Source: Sandaracinobacter neustonicus (GTDB lineage: Bacteria; Pseudomonadota; Alphaproteobacteria; Sphingomonadales; Sphingomonadaceae). From it: a stretch of 64,000 bases of DNA. Within the stretch, counting starts at the first letter, position 1, and every line of letters begins with the position of its first letter. Shown piece after piece: positions 8,133 through 17,309 of this stretch. The stretch is taken from contig NZ_VFSU01000016.1 of the NCBI RefSeq assembly GCF_006385875.1, forward strand, positions 1-64,000, written 5' to 3'. The position numbers were made by a program, and so were the translations under genes. The notes beneath the pieces were generated by a model, which made no database searches, was not told the DNA's origin, and was given only the letters and a program-made list of their open reading frames with translations.

Positions 8133-8459
8133 TCAGATCATCGCCGGATCGCGCAGTGTCAGGTCCAGCCAAATTCTGTCGCCAGCACCGATGCCAAGGC
8201 TGCGGCGCACGCTTGCTTTCACCGGCAGCATCCAGCTGCTCTGCGCCTTGTTGGGAAACAGCGAGGTTTCCCAGCTGACATCGCCCGATTGCGCGCGCAC
8301 CCGCACCGTGCTCCAGCCGCGCCGGGTGGCGGAAAGGATGGCGTGCAGCTGCACCTTTTCAGCCTGCTCGGGCGGCAGGGTCACGAAGAACCAGCGGGCG
8401 GGGGCCTGCCCCTTCCACTCCCACAGCTCCGCCTCGAACGGCGCAAGCCGGTCCGTCAT
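8133..8459 (-). CDS. DUF1905 domain protein
   Basis: A 108-residue protein matching the DUF1905 pattern: an opening FEAELWEWKGQAPARWFFVTLP, a central VRVRAQSGDVSWETSLFPN and the ending VRRSLGIGAGDRIWLDLTL. The family forms a small beta barrel of unknown function. The gene overlaps the stop of the S41 peptidase gene by four bases (ATGA), so the two are translated together, but no shared function is apparent. Confidence 0.85.
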   Translation of the reverse strand: MTDRLAPFEAELWEWKGQAPARWFFVTLPPEQAEKVQLHAILSATRRGWSTVRVRAQSGDVSWETSLFPNKAQSSWMLPVKASVRRSLGIGAGDRIWLDLTLRDPAMI

Positions 8460-9769
8460 TGCAGGGTGGCCGACATCTCCATCATGCGCGGATAGCGGAT
8501 TTCACCCCCGCCGGGCAATGTCCTGACCAGCGCGGTGATATCCCCGCCCGGCCCGGCCCGCTCGACGGCGAAGCGCGCGGCGGGTTCCTCCGCAAGGCTG
8601 AAGCGATCTGCCCCCAGCGGCACCAGCGTGCGCAGCGGGCGACGCCCCTGCACCAGCCGCAGCGCTCCGCCGGATTCGGCGATCTGCAAGTCGCCGAAGC
8701 GCCCGGCCAGCGCCTGATCGGCGGCATTGGCTGCGGTTTCGGCTTTCAACGTCTCCAGCACCAGCGCCGCCTGCCGGGGCAGAGCCTTGCCCTCCGCCTC
8801 CAGCGCGAGGATTCGCGCCACCCGCAGCGCGTCATCCTGCGGCACGGCGACATCGGGCGTCACGCCCCGGCCTTCCCAGTTGGTGCCGGTGATCGGATTC
8901 ACCGGCGTGCTGACGGAAATGAAGATGGAAAAGCCGTCCGCCGTCTGCCGCGCGCTGCCCGGATTGGCCGCGCCGCCGGTGCGTTCGCCCACGATCACCG
9001 CGCGCCCCGCCGCCTGCAGCGTGTAGGCCAGCGCTTCCGCCGATGAGCCGGTCCGCGCGCTCACCAGAATGAACAGCGGCGTGTCCAGCCGCTTCGGCAG
9101 GGTGGAGGCGACGGGGGAGAGTTCATAGCCGTCCAGCCCCGTACGGGATCGGAACACGCTGGCCACTTTCGCCGGTTCCGCCACGAACTGCTGCACCAGA
9201 TAGGCCACCATGTTGGGCGAGCCGCCGCCATTGTCACGCAGGTCGATGATCAGGCTCGGCGTGCCAGCCACGAAGCGCAGCGCGGCATCGGCCGCCGCCT
9301 GCTGCGGGCTTCCCGGCCCTTCGAACCCGGCGAACAGGTCCAGCTTCACATAACCCACCCCACCGGGCAGCACGGCCACATCGCTGAAGCCATGGTTCGC
9401 CCGCGCCGTGTCGCTGTCGTCCAGCGCGGCCACCGTCGTCGTCGCGTCATTGCCCTTAGGTGCCCAGCTGACGGCGAAATGCCGATCCTCTGTAGAGAGC
9501 CGCTTCGTCAGCACGAAGGCGAGGTCGCGCGGGTCTGTATAGCGGTCGAACAGTCCCGCCTTCGCGTCTGCCTCCAGCCCGTTGGCGATCCGCGTCGCCC
9601 GTGTCGCATCGAAATAGCTGGCGCGGATCAGCCGCGCGATGTCGGCCACTGCAGTGCGCGGCGCGGGCGCTTGCGCGCAGGATGCCACGCCTTGCGCCAG
9701 CGCGTACGTCGGCAGAGCCGCCAAGGTCATCACCAGCGCCGTCGTCAGCGCCCGGGTCACAGATCCCAT
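8456..9769 (-). CDS. S41-family peptidase, exported
   Basis: A 437-residue protein from the ATG at 9769; the frame stays open far upstream but that part is the shadow of the monooxygenase gene. It has a signal peptide (about 1-25, TYALAQG), an N-terminal helical cap (about 35-110) and the S41 core: GVGYVKLDLF, SLIIDLRDNGGGSPNMVAYL and the probable nucleophile region SARTGSSAEALAYTLQAAGRAVIVGERTGG. This is the IRBP/tricorn-like branch of S41, without a visible PDZ domain. It probably acts in the periplasm. It leads a two-gene operon with the DUF1905 protein and is divergent from the monooxygenase. Confidence 0.85.
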   Translation of the reverse strand: MGSVTRALTTALVMTLAALPTYALAQGVASCAQAPAPRTAVADIARLIRASYFDATRATRIANGLEADAKAGLFDRYTDPRDLAFVLTKRLSTEDRHFAVSWAPKGNDATTTVAALDDSDTARANHGFSDVAVLPGGVGYVKLDLFAGFEGPGSPQQAAADAALRFVAGTPSLIIDLRDNGGGSPNMVAYLVQQFVAEPAKVASVFRSRTGLDGYELSPVASTLPKRLDTPLFILVSARTGSSAEALAYTLQAAGRAVIVGERTGGAANPGSARQTADGFSIFISVSTPVNPITGTNWEGRGVTPDVAVPQDDALRVARILALEAEGKALPRQAALVLETLKAETAANAADQALAGRFGDLQIAESGGALRLVQGRRPLRTLVPLGADRFSLAEEPAARFAVERAGPGGDITALVRTLPGGGEIRYPRMMEMSATLQ

Positions 9770-9928
9770 ATCCAGTCTCCCGGGAAAGCCCTCCGCACTC
9801 CCACGCGGTCGGCTTTCCCCCTCCATCGTGCAGTCTGCCACCAGTTTCGCCCTGCGCCAAGTGCCAGACTTGCGGAGTCCGACTCCGCATGTCACGCTCT
9901 GGGGCAGGGAGTAGGGAAGGACAGGTTT

Positions 9929-11404
9929 ATGGACAGCTTCGACGTCGTGATCGTCGGCGCAGGGCTCAGCGGCATTGGTGCCGCATGGCACCTTCAGGAC
10001 AAGTGCAAGGGCAAGAGCTTCACCATATTGGAAGCGCGCGACGCCATCGGCGGCACCTGGGACCTGTTCCGCTACCCCGGCATCCGCTCCGATTCGGACA
10101 TGTTCACGCTGGGCTACAACTTCCGCCCATGGACGGAACAGAAGGCCATCGCAGACGGCCCGCACATCCTGAAATATGTGAACGACACCGCGCGCGAAGG
10201 CGGCATCGATCAGCACATCCGCTTCCACCACAAGGTCACGGAAGCCAGCTTCGACAGCAGCACCGGCCGCTGGACGGTCACCGCCGATACGCCGGACGGC
10301 CCCCGCCAGTTCAGCTGCCGCATGCTGCTGATGGCGGCCGGCTATTACAGCTATGACAATCCGCACAACCCGCCGTTCGCAGGCGAGGACAGCTTCGCGG
10401 GCCGCATCTTCCACGCCCAGCTCTGGCCGAAGGATGTGGATTATCGCAACAAGCGCGTCGTCGTGATCGGCTCGGGCGCGACCGCCGTCACCATCGTCCC
10501 TGTCGTCGCCCGCGATGCCGCGCATGTGACGATGCTGCAACGCTCGCCCACATGGATGGTCTCCCGCCCGGCGGAAGACAAGATCGCCAATTTCCTGCGT
10601 CGCATCCTGCCGCCGATGGCTGCCTACAACCTTGTCCGCTGGCGCAACGTGCTGATGCAGAACTGGTTCTTTAAGCGCACCCGCAGCCACCCGGAAAAGG
10701 TGAACAAGGCGGTGACGGACATGCTGCTGAAGGAACTGCCCGAAGATGTGGTGAAGGCGCACTTCCAGCCCGGCTACAATGTCTGGGATCAGCGCCTCTG
10801 CCTCGTACCCGACAGCGACTTTTTCAACGCCGTGAAAGACGGCACCGCCTCCGTCGTCACCGATCATGTCGATCATTTCGACGCGGGCGGCATCGCGCTC
10901 AAATCCGGCCAGCATCTGGATGCCGACATCATCGTGAAGGCAACGGGCTTGCGCCTGCAAGTGCTGGGCGGCGCGAAAGTGATGGTGGATGGCAAGGAAA
11001 TCCGCCCGAATGACCGCTATGTCTATCGCGGCATGATGCTGGAGGGTGTGCCGAACCTCGTCTACGTATTCGGCTATTTCAACGCCTCATGGACACTCCG
11101 CGCAGACCTCACCTGCGAATGGGCCTGCCGCCTGCTGGCCGCGCTGGACAACCCCGCCACCCCCATCGCCGTGCCGGAACGCGGGGTCGATCTGCAAGAC
11201 GAGCCGCTGTTGCTGAACTCCGGCTATGTCCAGCGCGCGCTGGACACACTGCCGCGCCAATCCAGCACGGACCCATGGCGCGACACGCAGGATTATCTGC
11301 GAGACCGCCAGTCCATCCATCAGGACCCGCTGTCAGACGGAACGCTGAAATTCCACCCACTGGCCCCGGCACGGGCGCAACCGTTCGCACAGGCGGCCGA
11401 GTAG
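9929..11404 (+). CDS. Flavin-dependent monooxygenase, Baeyer-Villiger type
   Basis: A 491-residue flavoprotein that should use NADPH and O2 to oxygenate ketones or related substrates. The FAD-binding motif VGAGLSGIG is at residues 9-17, followed by the ATG motif region GGTWDLFRYPGIRSDSD. The Baeyer-Villiger fingerprint FxGxxxHxxxWP is met by FAGRIFHAQLWP (about 156-167), and the NADPH motif IGSGATA is at about 180-186. Length and order agree with the EthA-like group. The start is ATG at 9929 with AAGGACAGG upstream; a longer reading from 9392 overlaps the divergent peptidase and is not real. It ends just before a repeat island. Confidence 0.9.
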   Translation: MDSFDVVIVGAGLSGIGAAWHLQDKCKGKSFTILEARDAIGGTWDLFRYPGIRSDSDMFTLGYNFRPWTEQKAIADGPHILKYVNDTAREGGIDQHIRFHHKVTEASFDSSTGRWTVTADTPDGPRQFSCRMLLMAAGYYSYDNPHNPPFAGEDSFAGRIFHAQLWPKDVDYRNKRVVVIGSGATAVTIVPVVARDAAHVTMLQRSPTWMVSRPAEDKIANFLRRILPPMAAYNLVRWRNVLMQNWFFKRTRSHPEKVNKAVTDMLLKELPEDVVKAHFQPGYNVWDQRLCLVPDSDFFNAVKDGTASVVTDHVDHFDAGGIALKSGQHLDADIIVKATGLRLQVLGGAKVMVDGKEIRPNDRYVYRGMMLEGVPNLVYVFGYFNASWTLRADLTCEWACRLLAALDNPATPIAVPERGVDLQDEPLLLNSGYVQRALDTLPRQSSTDPWRDTQDYLRDRQSIHQDPLSDGTLKFHPLAPARAQPFAQAAE

Positions 11405-11429
11405 CGGGGGCGGGTGGGCTTTCCCGGAA

Positions 11430-11880
11430 GCGCCTTTGCCTCCGGCGGCCGGGCTCTGCCCGGACCCGGCAGGGAAATGATTTCCCTGCACCCTCTAACT
11501 TTGCGTTGCGCCTGAACTCCAACGTCGCGTGAGTGATCAGATTCGACTGCCTGCGGCGCAACGAAAGCCCTCTCCCCCTGCAAGGGGGAGAGATGGAGAG
11601 GGGGTGTCCCCGCCGGGCCTGAGCCACAACAGCGAAACAAGCACTCCGAAGACTCTCTCTCCCCGCTGGGGAGAAAGTTGGAGAGAGGGGAGCGACGCCG
11701 GGCCAAACCCACCAACCCCTCCACCCGCTCAGCCTGAGCTTGTCGAAGGCCCCGGAGCAAGCCCGCCAACCTCCCCACCAACCACAACCGTCACCCCGGA
11801 CTTGATCCGGGGTCCAGCTGTTCTTCGGCAAGGCTGGAGCAGAAAGCTGGACCCCGGATCAAGTCCGGGGTGACGGGTGA
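11430..11880. repeat. Composite intergenic repeat island 1
   Basis: Between the convergent monooxygenase and glycosyltransferase genes. In order: a 19-bp palindrome (11470-11488), a GATTCGACTGCCTGCGGCGC module (about 11540-11560), a CTCTCCCC/GGGGAGAG hairpin (11570-11592) with a second diverged copy (about 11652-11695), a module GCTCAGCCTGAGCTTGTCGA (about 11727-11753), and a perfect 30-bp inverted repeat (11790-11819 with 11845-11874). The same modules recur in the same order in islands 2 and 4 and inverted in island 3. Nothing suggests a gene. Confidence 0.85.
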
Positions 11881-11923
11881 AGGAGACAACGAGGGAAACA
11901 TCCCCCACCCATCCCCACCCCGC

Positions 11924-13150
11924 TCAGGCCGCCTTGCGCACTCCGGCCGGGATCGGCGCAACCGCGGGCGCGGGGGTCAGCACCGGAGTCGCATTGTTGC
12001 GATACAGGCTGAACAGCCGTTCGAAATGCTGCGCCGGGGTGGAAATGTGGCTGCGGCGCGCGCCGATGGCGTTCACCCGCAGCTGATCCGGGTTGCGGTT
12101 CAGCAGGCGATGGATCGCATCCGTGGCGGCGGCCGGGTTGCCCGGCTCATACAGTTCGGACCAGGCCGGGTCGGCCGCATCCGTGCAGCCGCCTTCGGCC
12201 GGCAGGATCAGCGGGATGCCCGCCGCCAGACCTTCGCTGGCAACAAGGCCGAAGGTTTCCGCGCGGCTGCCGTGGATCATCGCGTCTGACGAGGCGAGGA
12301 TGCGGGCGAGTTTCTCCCGGTCGCTCACCTGCCCCAGCAGCTTCACATTCCCGGCGGCGGTGGCGGCCTTGTGCACCCGCTCGTTGGCGAAGCCGTTGCC
12401 GATCTGGATCATGGCGACATTCTCGTCGCGCAGCGCACCCACCGCCTTGAACACCACCGGCCACTGCTTTTCATGATGGTGGCGGCCCACGCCCACCAGC
12501 AGCCGGGCGGATTGCGGCAGGCCGAATTCGGCCAGCATTTGGCGGCGCAGTTCGCTGTCGCGCTTACAGGGGTGGAACAGTTCTTTGTCCACGCCCAGCG
12601 GCACCAGTTCGGATTGGATTCCGGCCTGCTGTTCGATGCGCTGGCCGAACCAGCGGCTGCCCACGATCACGCTGTCGAAGCGGCGCGCGGTGCGGGCGAG
12701 GTAGCGCCAGTACCAGAAAGAGGCCTTGTCCACCGTGTCTGCACGCAGGAAATCCTGTGTCCACACCTGCAGGTGCGCGGCGACCGGATCGGCGTGCATG
12801 AACAGCGCCTTGTGCGCCATGTTGGCGGCGCGGCCCTGCCAGTTGGCGACGATCCACGCCCCCCGGAATGGCGAGGAGGCTTCCACGACATCGGGCTTCA
12901 GCTCGTCGAGCAGCTGCACGACGGGGGCGGCCTTCCAGAACACATGGTAACGGGTGTCCACCGGGATCACCGGGGCCTTCACATAGATGACCTGCCCGCC
13001 CTCGCGCTGCTCCACCCGGTCTTCCGGGCCGGGCGCGATCACGCTGACCTTCACGCCCGTCTGGTGGCCGAAGGCGAGTTTCGCGTCGATATAGGTCTTC
13101 ACCCCGCCGCCCAGCGGCGCATAGAATTCAGCGACGTCAACGATATGCAT
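11924..13150 (-). CDS. Glycosyltransferase, GT4-like (GT-B fold)
   Basis: A 408-residue cytoplasmic or membrane-associated glycosyltransferase. The N-terminal acceptor domain begins MHIVDVAEFYAPLGGGVKTY, and the C-terminal donor domain has VGVGRHHHEKQW, then HGSRAETFGLVASEGLAAGIP, the E-x7-E pattern of retaining GT4 enzymes. It probably transfers a sugar from a nucleotide donor to a lipid or surface glycan; the acceptor is unknown. It is last in a minus-strand operon after a flippase-like membrane protein and a DUF2141 protein, which suggests envelope lipid or glycan modification. The C-terminal tail is Ala/Pro-rich. Confidence 0.88.
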   Translation of the reverse strand: MHIVDVAEFYAPLGGGVKTYIDAKLAFGHQTGVKVSVIAPGPEDRVEQREGGQVIYVKAPVIPVDTRYHVFWKAAPVVQLLDELKPDVVEASSPFRGAWIVANWQGRAANMAHKALFMHADPVAAHLQVWTQDFLRADTVDKASFWYWRYLARTARRFDSVIVGSRWFGQRIEQQAGIQSELVPLGVDKELFHPCKRDSELRRQMLAEFGLPQSARLLVGVGRHHHEKQWPVVFKAVGALRDENVAMIQIGNGFANERVHKAATAAGNVKLLGQVSDREKLARILASSDAMIHGSRAETFGLVASEGLAAGIPLILPAEGGCTDAADPAWSELYEPGNPAAATDAIHRLLNRNPDQLRVNAIGARRSHISTPAQHFERLFSLYRNNATPVLTPAPAVAPIPAGVRKAA

Positions 13151-13158
13151 GGTTGCCC

Positions 13159-13719
13159 CTACCGGTTTCCGGCCGATTGAAGTTCTTCCTTGGGGATCGG
13201 GCCGAAACCCAGCCCCCGCAGATAGTTCATGGTCACATTTGATTCACTCAGCCCGCTGTTGAAGCGCATGGCGACTTCGGATGCCTTGGGCTTCGTCTTC
13301 AGGATGCTCACGCGCGGGTTGCGCGTGAAGGTCGCGCCATCGTCGCGATAGTTGAACTTCCGCACGCCCGTGGGGGAGTGGAAGGCGCCCATCGCATAGG
13401 TGCCGGGGCCGGGGATCAGCACGCAGACCTTCGCCACGCCGGTTTTCGGCACCGGCACGGTCACGCGCTGATACGCTTTCCCTTCGGCCACCAGCTCATG
13501 GTGGTTGCGCATGAAATCCTGATCATTGCCGGGCCACAGCTCGATGCGCAGCGTGCCGTCGCGGTTCTTGAATCCGTCCACCGTCAGCAGCACGGCATCG
13601 CGGCCGGAACCGGGCAGGCAGGCGGCGGCGTCGGGGCCGAGAATGTCCGGACCAGCCAGCGCGGGGGTGGCGGTTGCGGCCATCAGGGCGACGAGGGGGA
13701 TCAGCTTTTTCATCATCAA
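13159..13719 (-). CDS. DUF2141 domain protein, exported
   Basis: A 186-residue protein with a signal peptide (about 1-22, TPALAG). The DUF2141 core is recognisable from VDGFKNRDGTLRIELWPG through PGTYAMGAFHSPTG and RKFNYRDDGATFTRNPRVS. The family has a beta-sandwich fold of unknown function. It overlaps the flippase-like gene by four bases and is followed 8 bases later by the glycosyltransferase, so the three are probably one operon. Confidence 0.85.
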   Translation of the reverse strand: MMMKKLIPLVALMAATATPALAGPDILGPDAAACLPGSGRDAVLLTVDGFKNRDGTLRIELWPGNDQDFMRNHHELVAEGKAYQRVTVPVPKTGVAKVCVLIPGPGTYAMGAFHSPTGVRKFNYRDDGATFTRNPRVSILKTKPKASEVAMRFNSGLSESNVTMNYLRGLGFGPIPKEELQSAGNR

Positions 13720-14696
13720 AGGCTCCCGGCTGCCTGCGGCAGCCCTTCTTCGGCCACGGTGTCGCCGCGGCTTTCAATGGTGGATGCCCCCACATAGGAA
13801 ATCACATGGCTCACAAGGTGCAGCGCCCCGGCCGCCGCCATCAGCGCCGCCACTTCGGGCGCGGCGGAACCCGTCAGGCTTACCCCGATCGCCGCGAACA
13901 GCAGTTCCTTGTTCGGCACGAACGGCAGCCGCGTGACGACCATGCGCAATGCCCCCAGCACCACCCATGTGCCGACGTCCACCGAAGGCAGTGCCACGAT
14001 CCACGCCAGCAGCAGCAGCGCGGAGCCGATCAGCAGCCGCCCGCAGTGCAGCAGGAAGATCACGAAATTCTCGCGCAGCGGCAGGCTCATGACCTTGCGG
14101 CTGAACAGCAGGATCGCAAGGCTGATGGAAATCACGAAGGCGAAGCCGAAGCCCACGGAACGCATCGCCCCGCCGGTGAACGCCGCCTGCACCGCTTCGC
14201 CGCCGCCCATGGACAGCGCCAGCCCCAGCATCAGCAGCGTGGCGACATTGCCCGCCAGCGCGGAAGTGATCGCCACATCCTTCACGGCGGCCAGCGGCCC
14301 GGCACCCACTTCGCGCGCGCCCAGCGCCTTCTTCGCCCACATGAACAGATAGGCGTCTCCGGAATAGCCGAACACGGCCTCGTTCAGCACCCGCTTCTTG
14401 GAAAAGACGGCGAGCGCGCGCGGCGTCAGCGGCCACCAGCGGCGGAAAATGATATATTCGGTCACGGGGGTGGCCATGTAGGACATCGCCACCAGCAGGT
14501 AGAAGATGGGGTTGGCCGGCAGCACGTTCAGCACTTCCTGCCAGCCGATATTGGCGACAGCGCGCATCAGATAGGCCAGGATCGCCGCCGACAGGCCGAA
14601 CGACAGCAGCCGCTTCGTCCCCGGAGACATGGAGACGGCATGCGCCAGCCGGGCGCGGCTGGCTTCAAGGCTCTGCAGGGCGGACTCGCGGATCAT
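13716..14696 (-). CDS. Flippase-like membrane protein (LPG-synthase TM family)
   Basis: A 326-residue integral membrane protein with about eight transmembrane segments, related to the transmembrane domain of lysylphosphatidylglycerol synthase and to YbhN/UPF0104 proteins. Polar loop motifs include EYIIFRRWWPL, KKRVLNEAVFGYSGDAYLF and TRLPFVPNKELLFAAIG. Relatives are thought to move or modify lipids. First gene of the flippase-DUF2141-glycosyltransferase operon, so it could export the product of the glycosyltransferase (inference). Confidence 0.75.
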   Translation of the reverse strand: MIRESALQSLEASRARLAHAVSMSPGTKRLLSFGLSAAILAYLMRAVANIGWQEVLNVLPANPIFYLLVAMSYMATPVTEYIIFRRWWPLTPRALAVFSKKRVLNEAVFGYSGDAYLFMWAKKALGAREVGAGPLAAVKDVAITSALAGNVATLLMLGLALSMGGGEAVQAAFTGGAMRSVGFGFAFVISISLAILLFSRKVMSLPLRENFVIFLLHCGRLLIGSALLLLAWIVALPSVDVGTWVVLGALRMVVTRLPFVPNKELLFAAIGVSLTGSAAPEVAALMAAAGALHLVSHVISYVGASTIESRGDTVAEEGLPQAAGSL

Positions 14697-14803
14697 GACC
14701 CTGCCGAGCTAAGGGCCGATTGCGACCGGAAAGGGGCAGCAAGGTGCCCGAAACCGGCCACAGTTGTTTCAGTTGCGGCGGACGGGGCTGCCGCACTCAG
14801 CGC

Positions 14804-16336
14804 TTAGAGCGGGATATTGTCATGCTTTTTCCATGGGTTGCTGAGCTGCTTGGTGCGCAGCTTGCGCAGGCCCACGGCGATCCGCTTGCGGGTGGCGTGC
14901 GGCAGGATCACCTCGTCGATGAAACCCATGCTGGCCGCCACGAACGGGTTGGCGAAGCGGGTTTCATATTCCTTGGTGCGCTCGGCGATCTTGTCCGGGT
15001 CGCCGATGTCCTTGCGGAAGATGATTTCCACTGCGCCCTTCGCGCCCATCACCGCGATTTCGGCGGTGGGCCAGGCATAGTTCAGGTCTCCGCGCAGATG
15101 CTTGGAGGCCATCACGTCATAGGCACCGCCATAGGCCTTGCGGGTGATCACGGTGATTTTCGGCACCGTCGCTTCGGCATAGGCGAACAGCAGCTTCGCG
15201 CCATGCTTGATGATGCCGTTATGCTCCTGCGCGACGCCGGGCAGGAAGCCGGGCACGTCCACGAAGGTGAGGATGGGGATGTTGAAGGCATCGCAGAAGC
15301 GCACGAAGCGCCCGGCCTTCTTCGACGCGTTGATGTCGAGGCAGCCCGCCAGCACCATCGGCTGGTTGGCGACGATGCCCACGGTATGCCCTTCGATCCG
15401 CGCAAAGCCGATCAGGATATTGCCGGCATGGCCCGGCTGGATTTCGAAGAAATCGCCATCGTCGGCCACCTTGGCGATCAGTTCGCGCATGTCATAGGGC
15501 TTGGTCGCGCTGGGCGGCACCAGCGTATCCAGAGACGGGATCGGCCGGTCGAACGGGTCGACGCTGTCCCGGTGCGGCGCGCCTGCGCGGTTGTTCAGCG
15601 GCAGGAAATCGAAGAAGTCGCGCGCGCGCAGCAGTGCATCCACATCATCTTCCAGCGCCAGATCGGCCACGCCGGATTTGGTGCTGTGGGTGATCGCTCC
15701 GCCCAGTTCCTCTTGCGTGACGACTTCGTTCGTCACGGTTTTCACCACGTCCGGGCCGGTCACGAACATGTAGGAACTGTCCTTCACCATGAAGATGAAG
15801 TCCGTCATGGCGGGCGAGTAAACCGCGCCGCCCGCGCAGGGGCCCATGATGAGGGAGAGCTGCGGCACCACGCCGGAGGCGAGCACGTTGCGCTGGAACA
15901 CCTCGGCATAGCCCGCGAGGCTGGCCACGCCTTCCTGAATGCGCGCGCCGCCCGAATCGTTGAGGCCGATCACCGGCGCGCCCACCTTCATCGCCATGTC
16001 CATGATCTTGCAGATTTTCTGGGCGTGGCGTTCAGACAGGGAGCCGCCGAACACGGTGAAATCCTGCGAGAAGACGAACACGAGGCGGCCGTTGATGGTG
16101 CCCGATCCGGTGACGACGCCGTCGCCCGGAACCTTGGTCTTTTCCATGCCGAACTCGACGCAATTATGCTCGACATACATGTCCAGCTCTTCGAAGCTGC
16201 CTTCGTCCAGCAGGATGTCCAGCCGCTCGCGCGCCGTCAGACGGCCCTTGGCGTGCTGTGCATCGATCCGCGCCTGTCCGCCACCAAGGCGGGCTGCCGC
16301 GCGCCGCTGTTCCAGCTCGTCCAGCACCTTCAGCAT
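14804..16336 (-). CDS. pccB: Propionyl-CoA carboxylase beta (carboxyltransferase) subunit
   Basis: A 510-residue carboxyltransferase that moves the carboxyl group from biotin to propionyl-CoA, giving methylmalonyl-CoA. The N-terminal crotonase-like half has [19 protein letters not shown] and the acyl-CoA oxyanion region [11 protein letters not shown]; the C-terminal half has [14 protein letters not shown]-like sequence ([20 protein letters not shown]) and [16 protein letters not shown]. It ends [11 protein letters not shown], the usual PccB C-terminus. The biotin-carrying alpha subunit is not in the window. It starts 59 bases after the Atp12 gene and may be read from the same long operon or its own promoter. 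Confidence 0.93.
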   Translation of the reverse strand: MLKVLDELEQRRAAARLGGGQARIDAQHAKGRLTARERLDILLDEGSFEELDMYVEHNCVEFGMEKTKVPGDGVVTGSGTINGRLVFVFSQDFTVFGGSLSERHAQKICKIMDMAMKVGAPVIGLNDSGGARIQEGVASLAGYAEVFQRNVLASGVVPQLSLIMGPCAGGAVYSPAMTDFIFMVKDSSYMFVTGPDVVKTVTNEVVTQEELGGAITHSTKSGVADLALEDDVDALLRARDFFDFLPLNNRAGAPHRDSVDPFDRPIPSLDTLVPPSATKPYDMRELIAKVADDGDFFEIQPGHAGNILIGFARIEGHTVGIVANQPMVLAGCLDINASKKAGRFVRFCDAFNIPILTFVDVPGFLPGVAQEHNGIIKHGAKLLFAYAEATVPKITVITRKAYGGAYDVMASKHLRGDLNYAWPTAEIAVMGAKGAVEIIFRKDIGDPDKIAERTKEYETRFANPFVAASMGFIDEVILPHATRKRIAVGLRKLRTKQLSNPWKKHDNIPL

Positions 16337-16395
16337 TGCCTGTCGTCCCCTTCAAATCGTGTCGCGGATTGGCCTAGCGGCCACTTGCGCTGCTG

Positions 16396-17106
16396 TCACC
16401 GCCCGAAATTGCTCGCGTCTGCAAGCTGTAGAAAGCGCGCGGCTGCGGCAAACTGCGCGCGCCGCGCCGCGCGGTCTGCCGCCGCAAGCGCATCCTCGCC
16501 CCACAGATCTGCCTGAAACGCCTCGTCGAGGATGGAGGCCGCCCACGCGGCGTCCACCTCCAGCGCGCCATGCGCCAGCGCCAGCGGGATCACCGCCGAT
16601 CCGGACAAGGTGACGAGCGGAGACAGCGCCGCCAGCGCGAACGGCCCGAAACCGCGATAGGCGGCCGCGATCCGCGCCAGCGTCTGCGGCGGCTGCGGCC
16701 GATGCACCACGCCCGCCGTCACGACAAAGTCGATGTCGAAGCGGGCCGCCGCCCAATCCAGCAGCGGTTGCCAGCGCGCGGCCTGAAGCACGGCCAGCTC
16801 GTCGGGATGATCGGCGCGGTAGCAGAGCATGTCGGACTCGGCATAGCGCGACAGCCCGTCGGCGAAGCTGTGCGGATCGGCGGACACCAGATCGACCGCC
16901 GCATTGGCCAGCCCTGTCAACGGCATAGCAGTGGGCTGAAGCTCCCCTTCCACCGCGCGCCATTCCTCGGCCAGCGCGTCGGCCAGCCCGGCGTGGGGCA
17001 GCAGTTGCGGCAGGCCCTTGGGCGTTTTCACCGCGCGCCCGTCCAGCTTCAGCACAAAGCCGCCGTCTGCGGCTTCCACCGCCACTTCGGTCCAGAAGCG
17101 CTTCAC
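16396..17106 (-). CDS. Atp12-type F1-ATPase assembly chaperone
   Basis: A 236-residue protein of the Atp12 family, which binds the alpha subunit during assembly of F1-ATPase. The family opening KRFWTEVAVEAADGGFVLKLDGRAVKTP is clear, followed by LAEEWRAVEGELQPTAMPLTGLANAAVD and YAESDMLCYRADHP. The start chosen is the GTG at 17106, which overlaps the stop of the 68-residue gene (GTGA) and puts the family's first strand at the N-terminus; the frame is open further upstream inside the other gene. Typical of Alphaproteobacteria and mitochondria. Confidence 0.88.
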   Translation of the reverse strand: MKRFWTEVAVEAADGGFVLKLDGRAVKTPKGLPQLLPHAGLADALAEEWRAVEGELQPTAMPLTGLANAAVDLVSADPHSFADGLSRYAESDMLCYRADHPDELAVLQAARWQPLLDWAAARFDIDFVVTAGVVHRPQPPQTLARIAAAYRGFGPFALAALSPLVTLSGSAVIPLALAHGALEVDAAWAASILDEAFQADLWGEDALAAADRAARRAQFAAAARFLQLADASNFGR

Positions 17107-17309
17107 TTCCAGCGCGTTTTCAGCGCGCGCGGCCCAAACAGCACGATGATCGCGCCCGCCGCCATCAGCATCAGCCCGCCGCCCATCGGCCCCCCCGTTT
17201 CCGGGGCGCGGCCCACCAGCCACATGCCGCCGAACACGGTCAGCAGCCCGGCCAGACGCACCAAAGTCATCAGCCACAGCCGGGCCTCTGCGGGGTCGCG
17301 CTCAGCCAT
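17103..17309 (-). CDS. Small membrane protein, 68 residues
   Basis: Starts at ATG 17309, inside the end of the upstream 89-residue gene, and overlaps Atp12 by four bases. Two hydrophobic segments (about 12-31 and 38-60, LMLMAAGAIIVLFGPRAL) are joined by a Gly/Pro-rich turn. No family recognised. A longer reading of the same frame exists, but its first 85 residues are the out-of-frame shadow of the upstream gene. Its position suggests it is translated with Atp12. Confidence 0.65.
   Translation of the reverse strand: MAERDPAEARLWLMTLVRLAGLLTVFGGMWLVGRAPETGGPMGGGLMLMAAGAIIVLFGPRALKTRWK

Noticed and set aside
9770-10960. N-terminal extension of the S41 peptidase reaching into the monooxygenase gene
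   Set aside because: The signal peptide and family start are at 9769; the extension is antisense to the monooxygenase and has no family similarity.
11568-11700. CTCTCCCC/GGGGAGAG repeats as a CRISPR array
   Set aside because: The repeats are few, imperfect, self-complementary and unevenly spaced, with no unique spacers of constant length and no cas genes.
14720-16516. A 598-codon plus-strand frame opposite pccB
   Set aside because: Antisense shadow of the carboxylase gene, with the His-rich composition typical of such frames.
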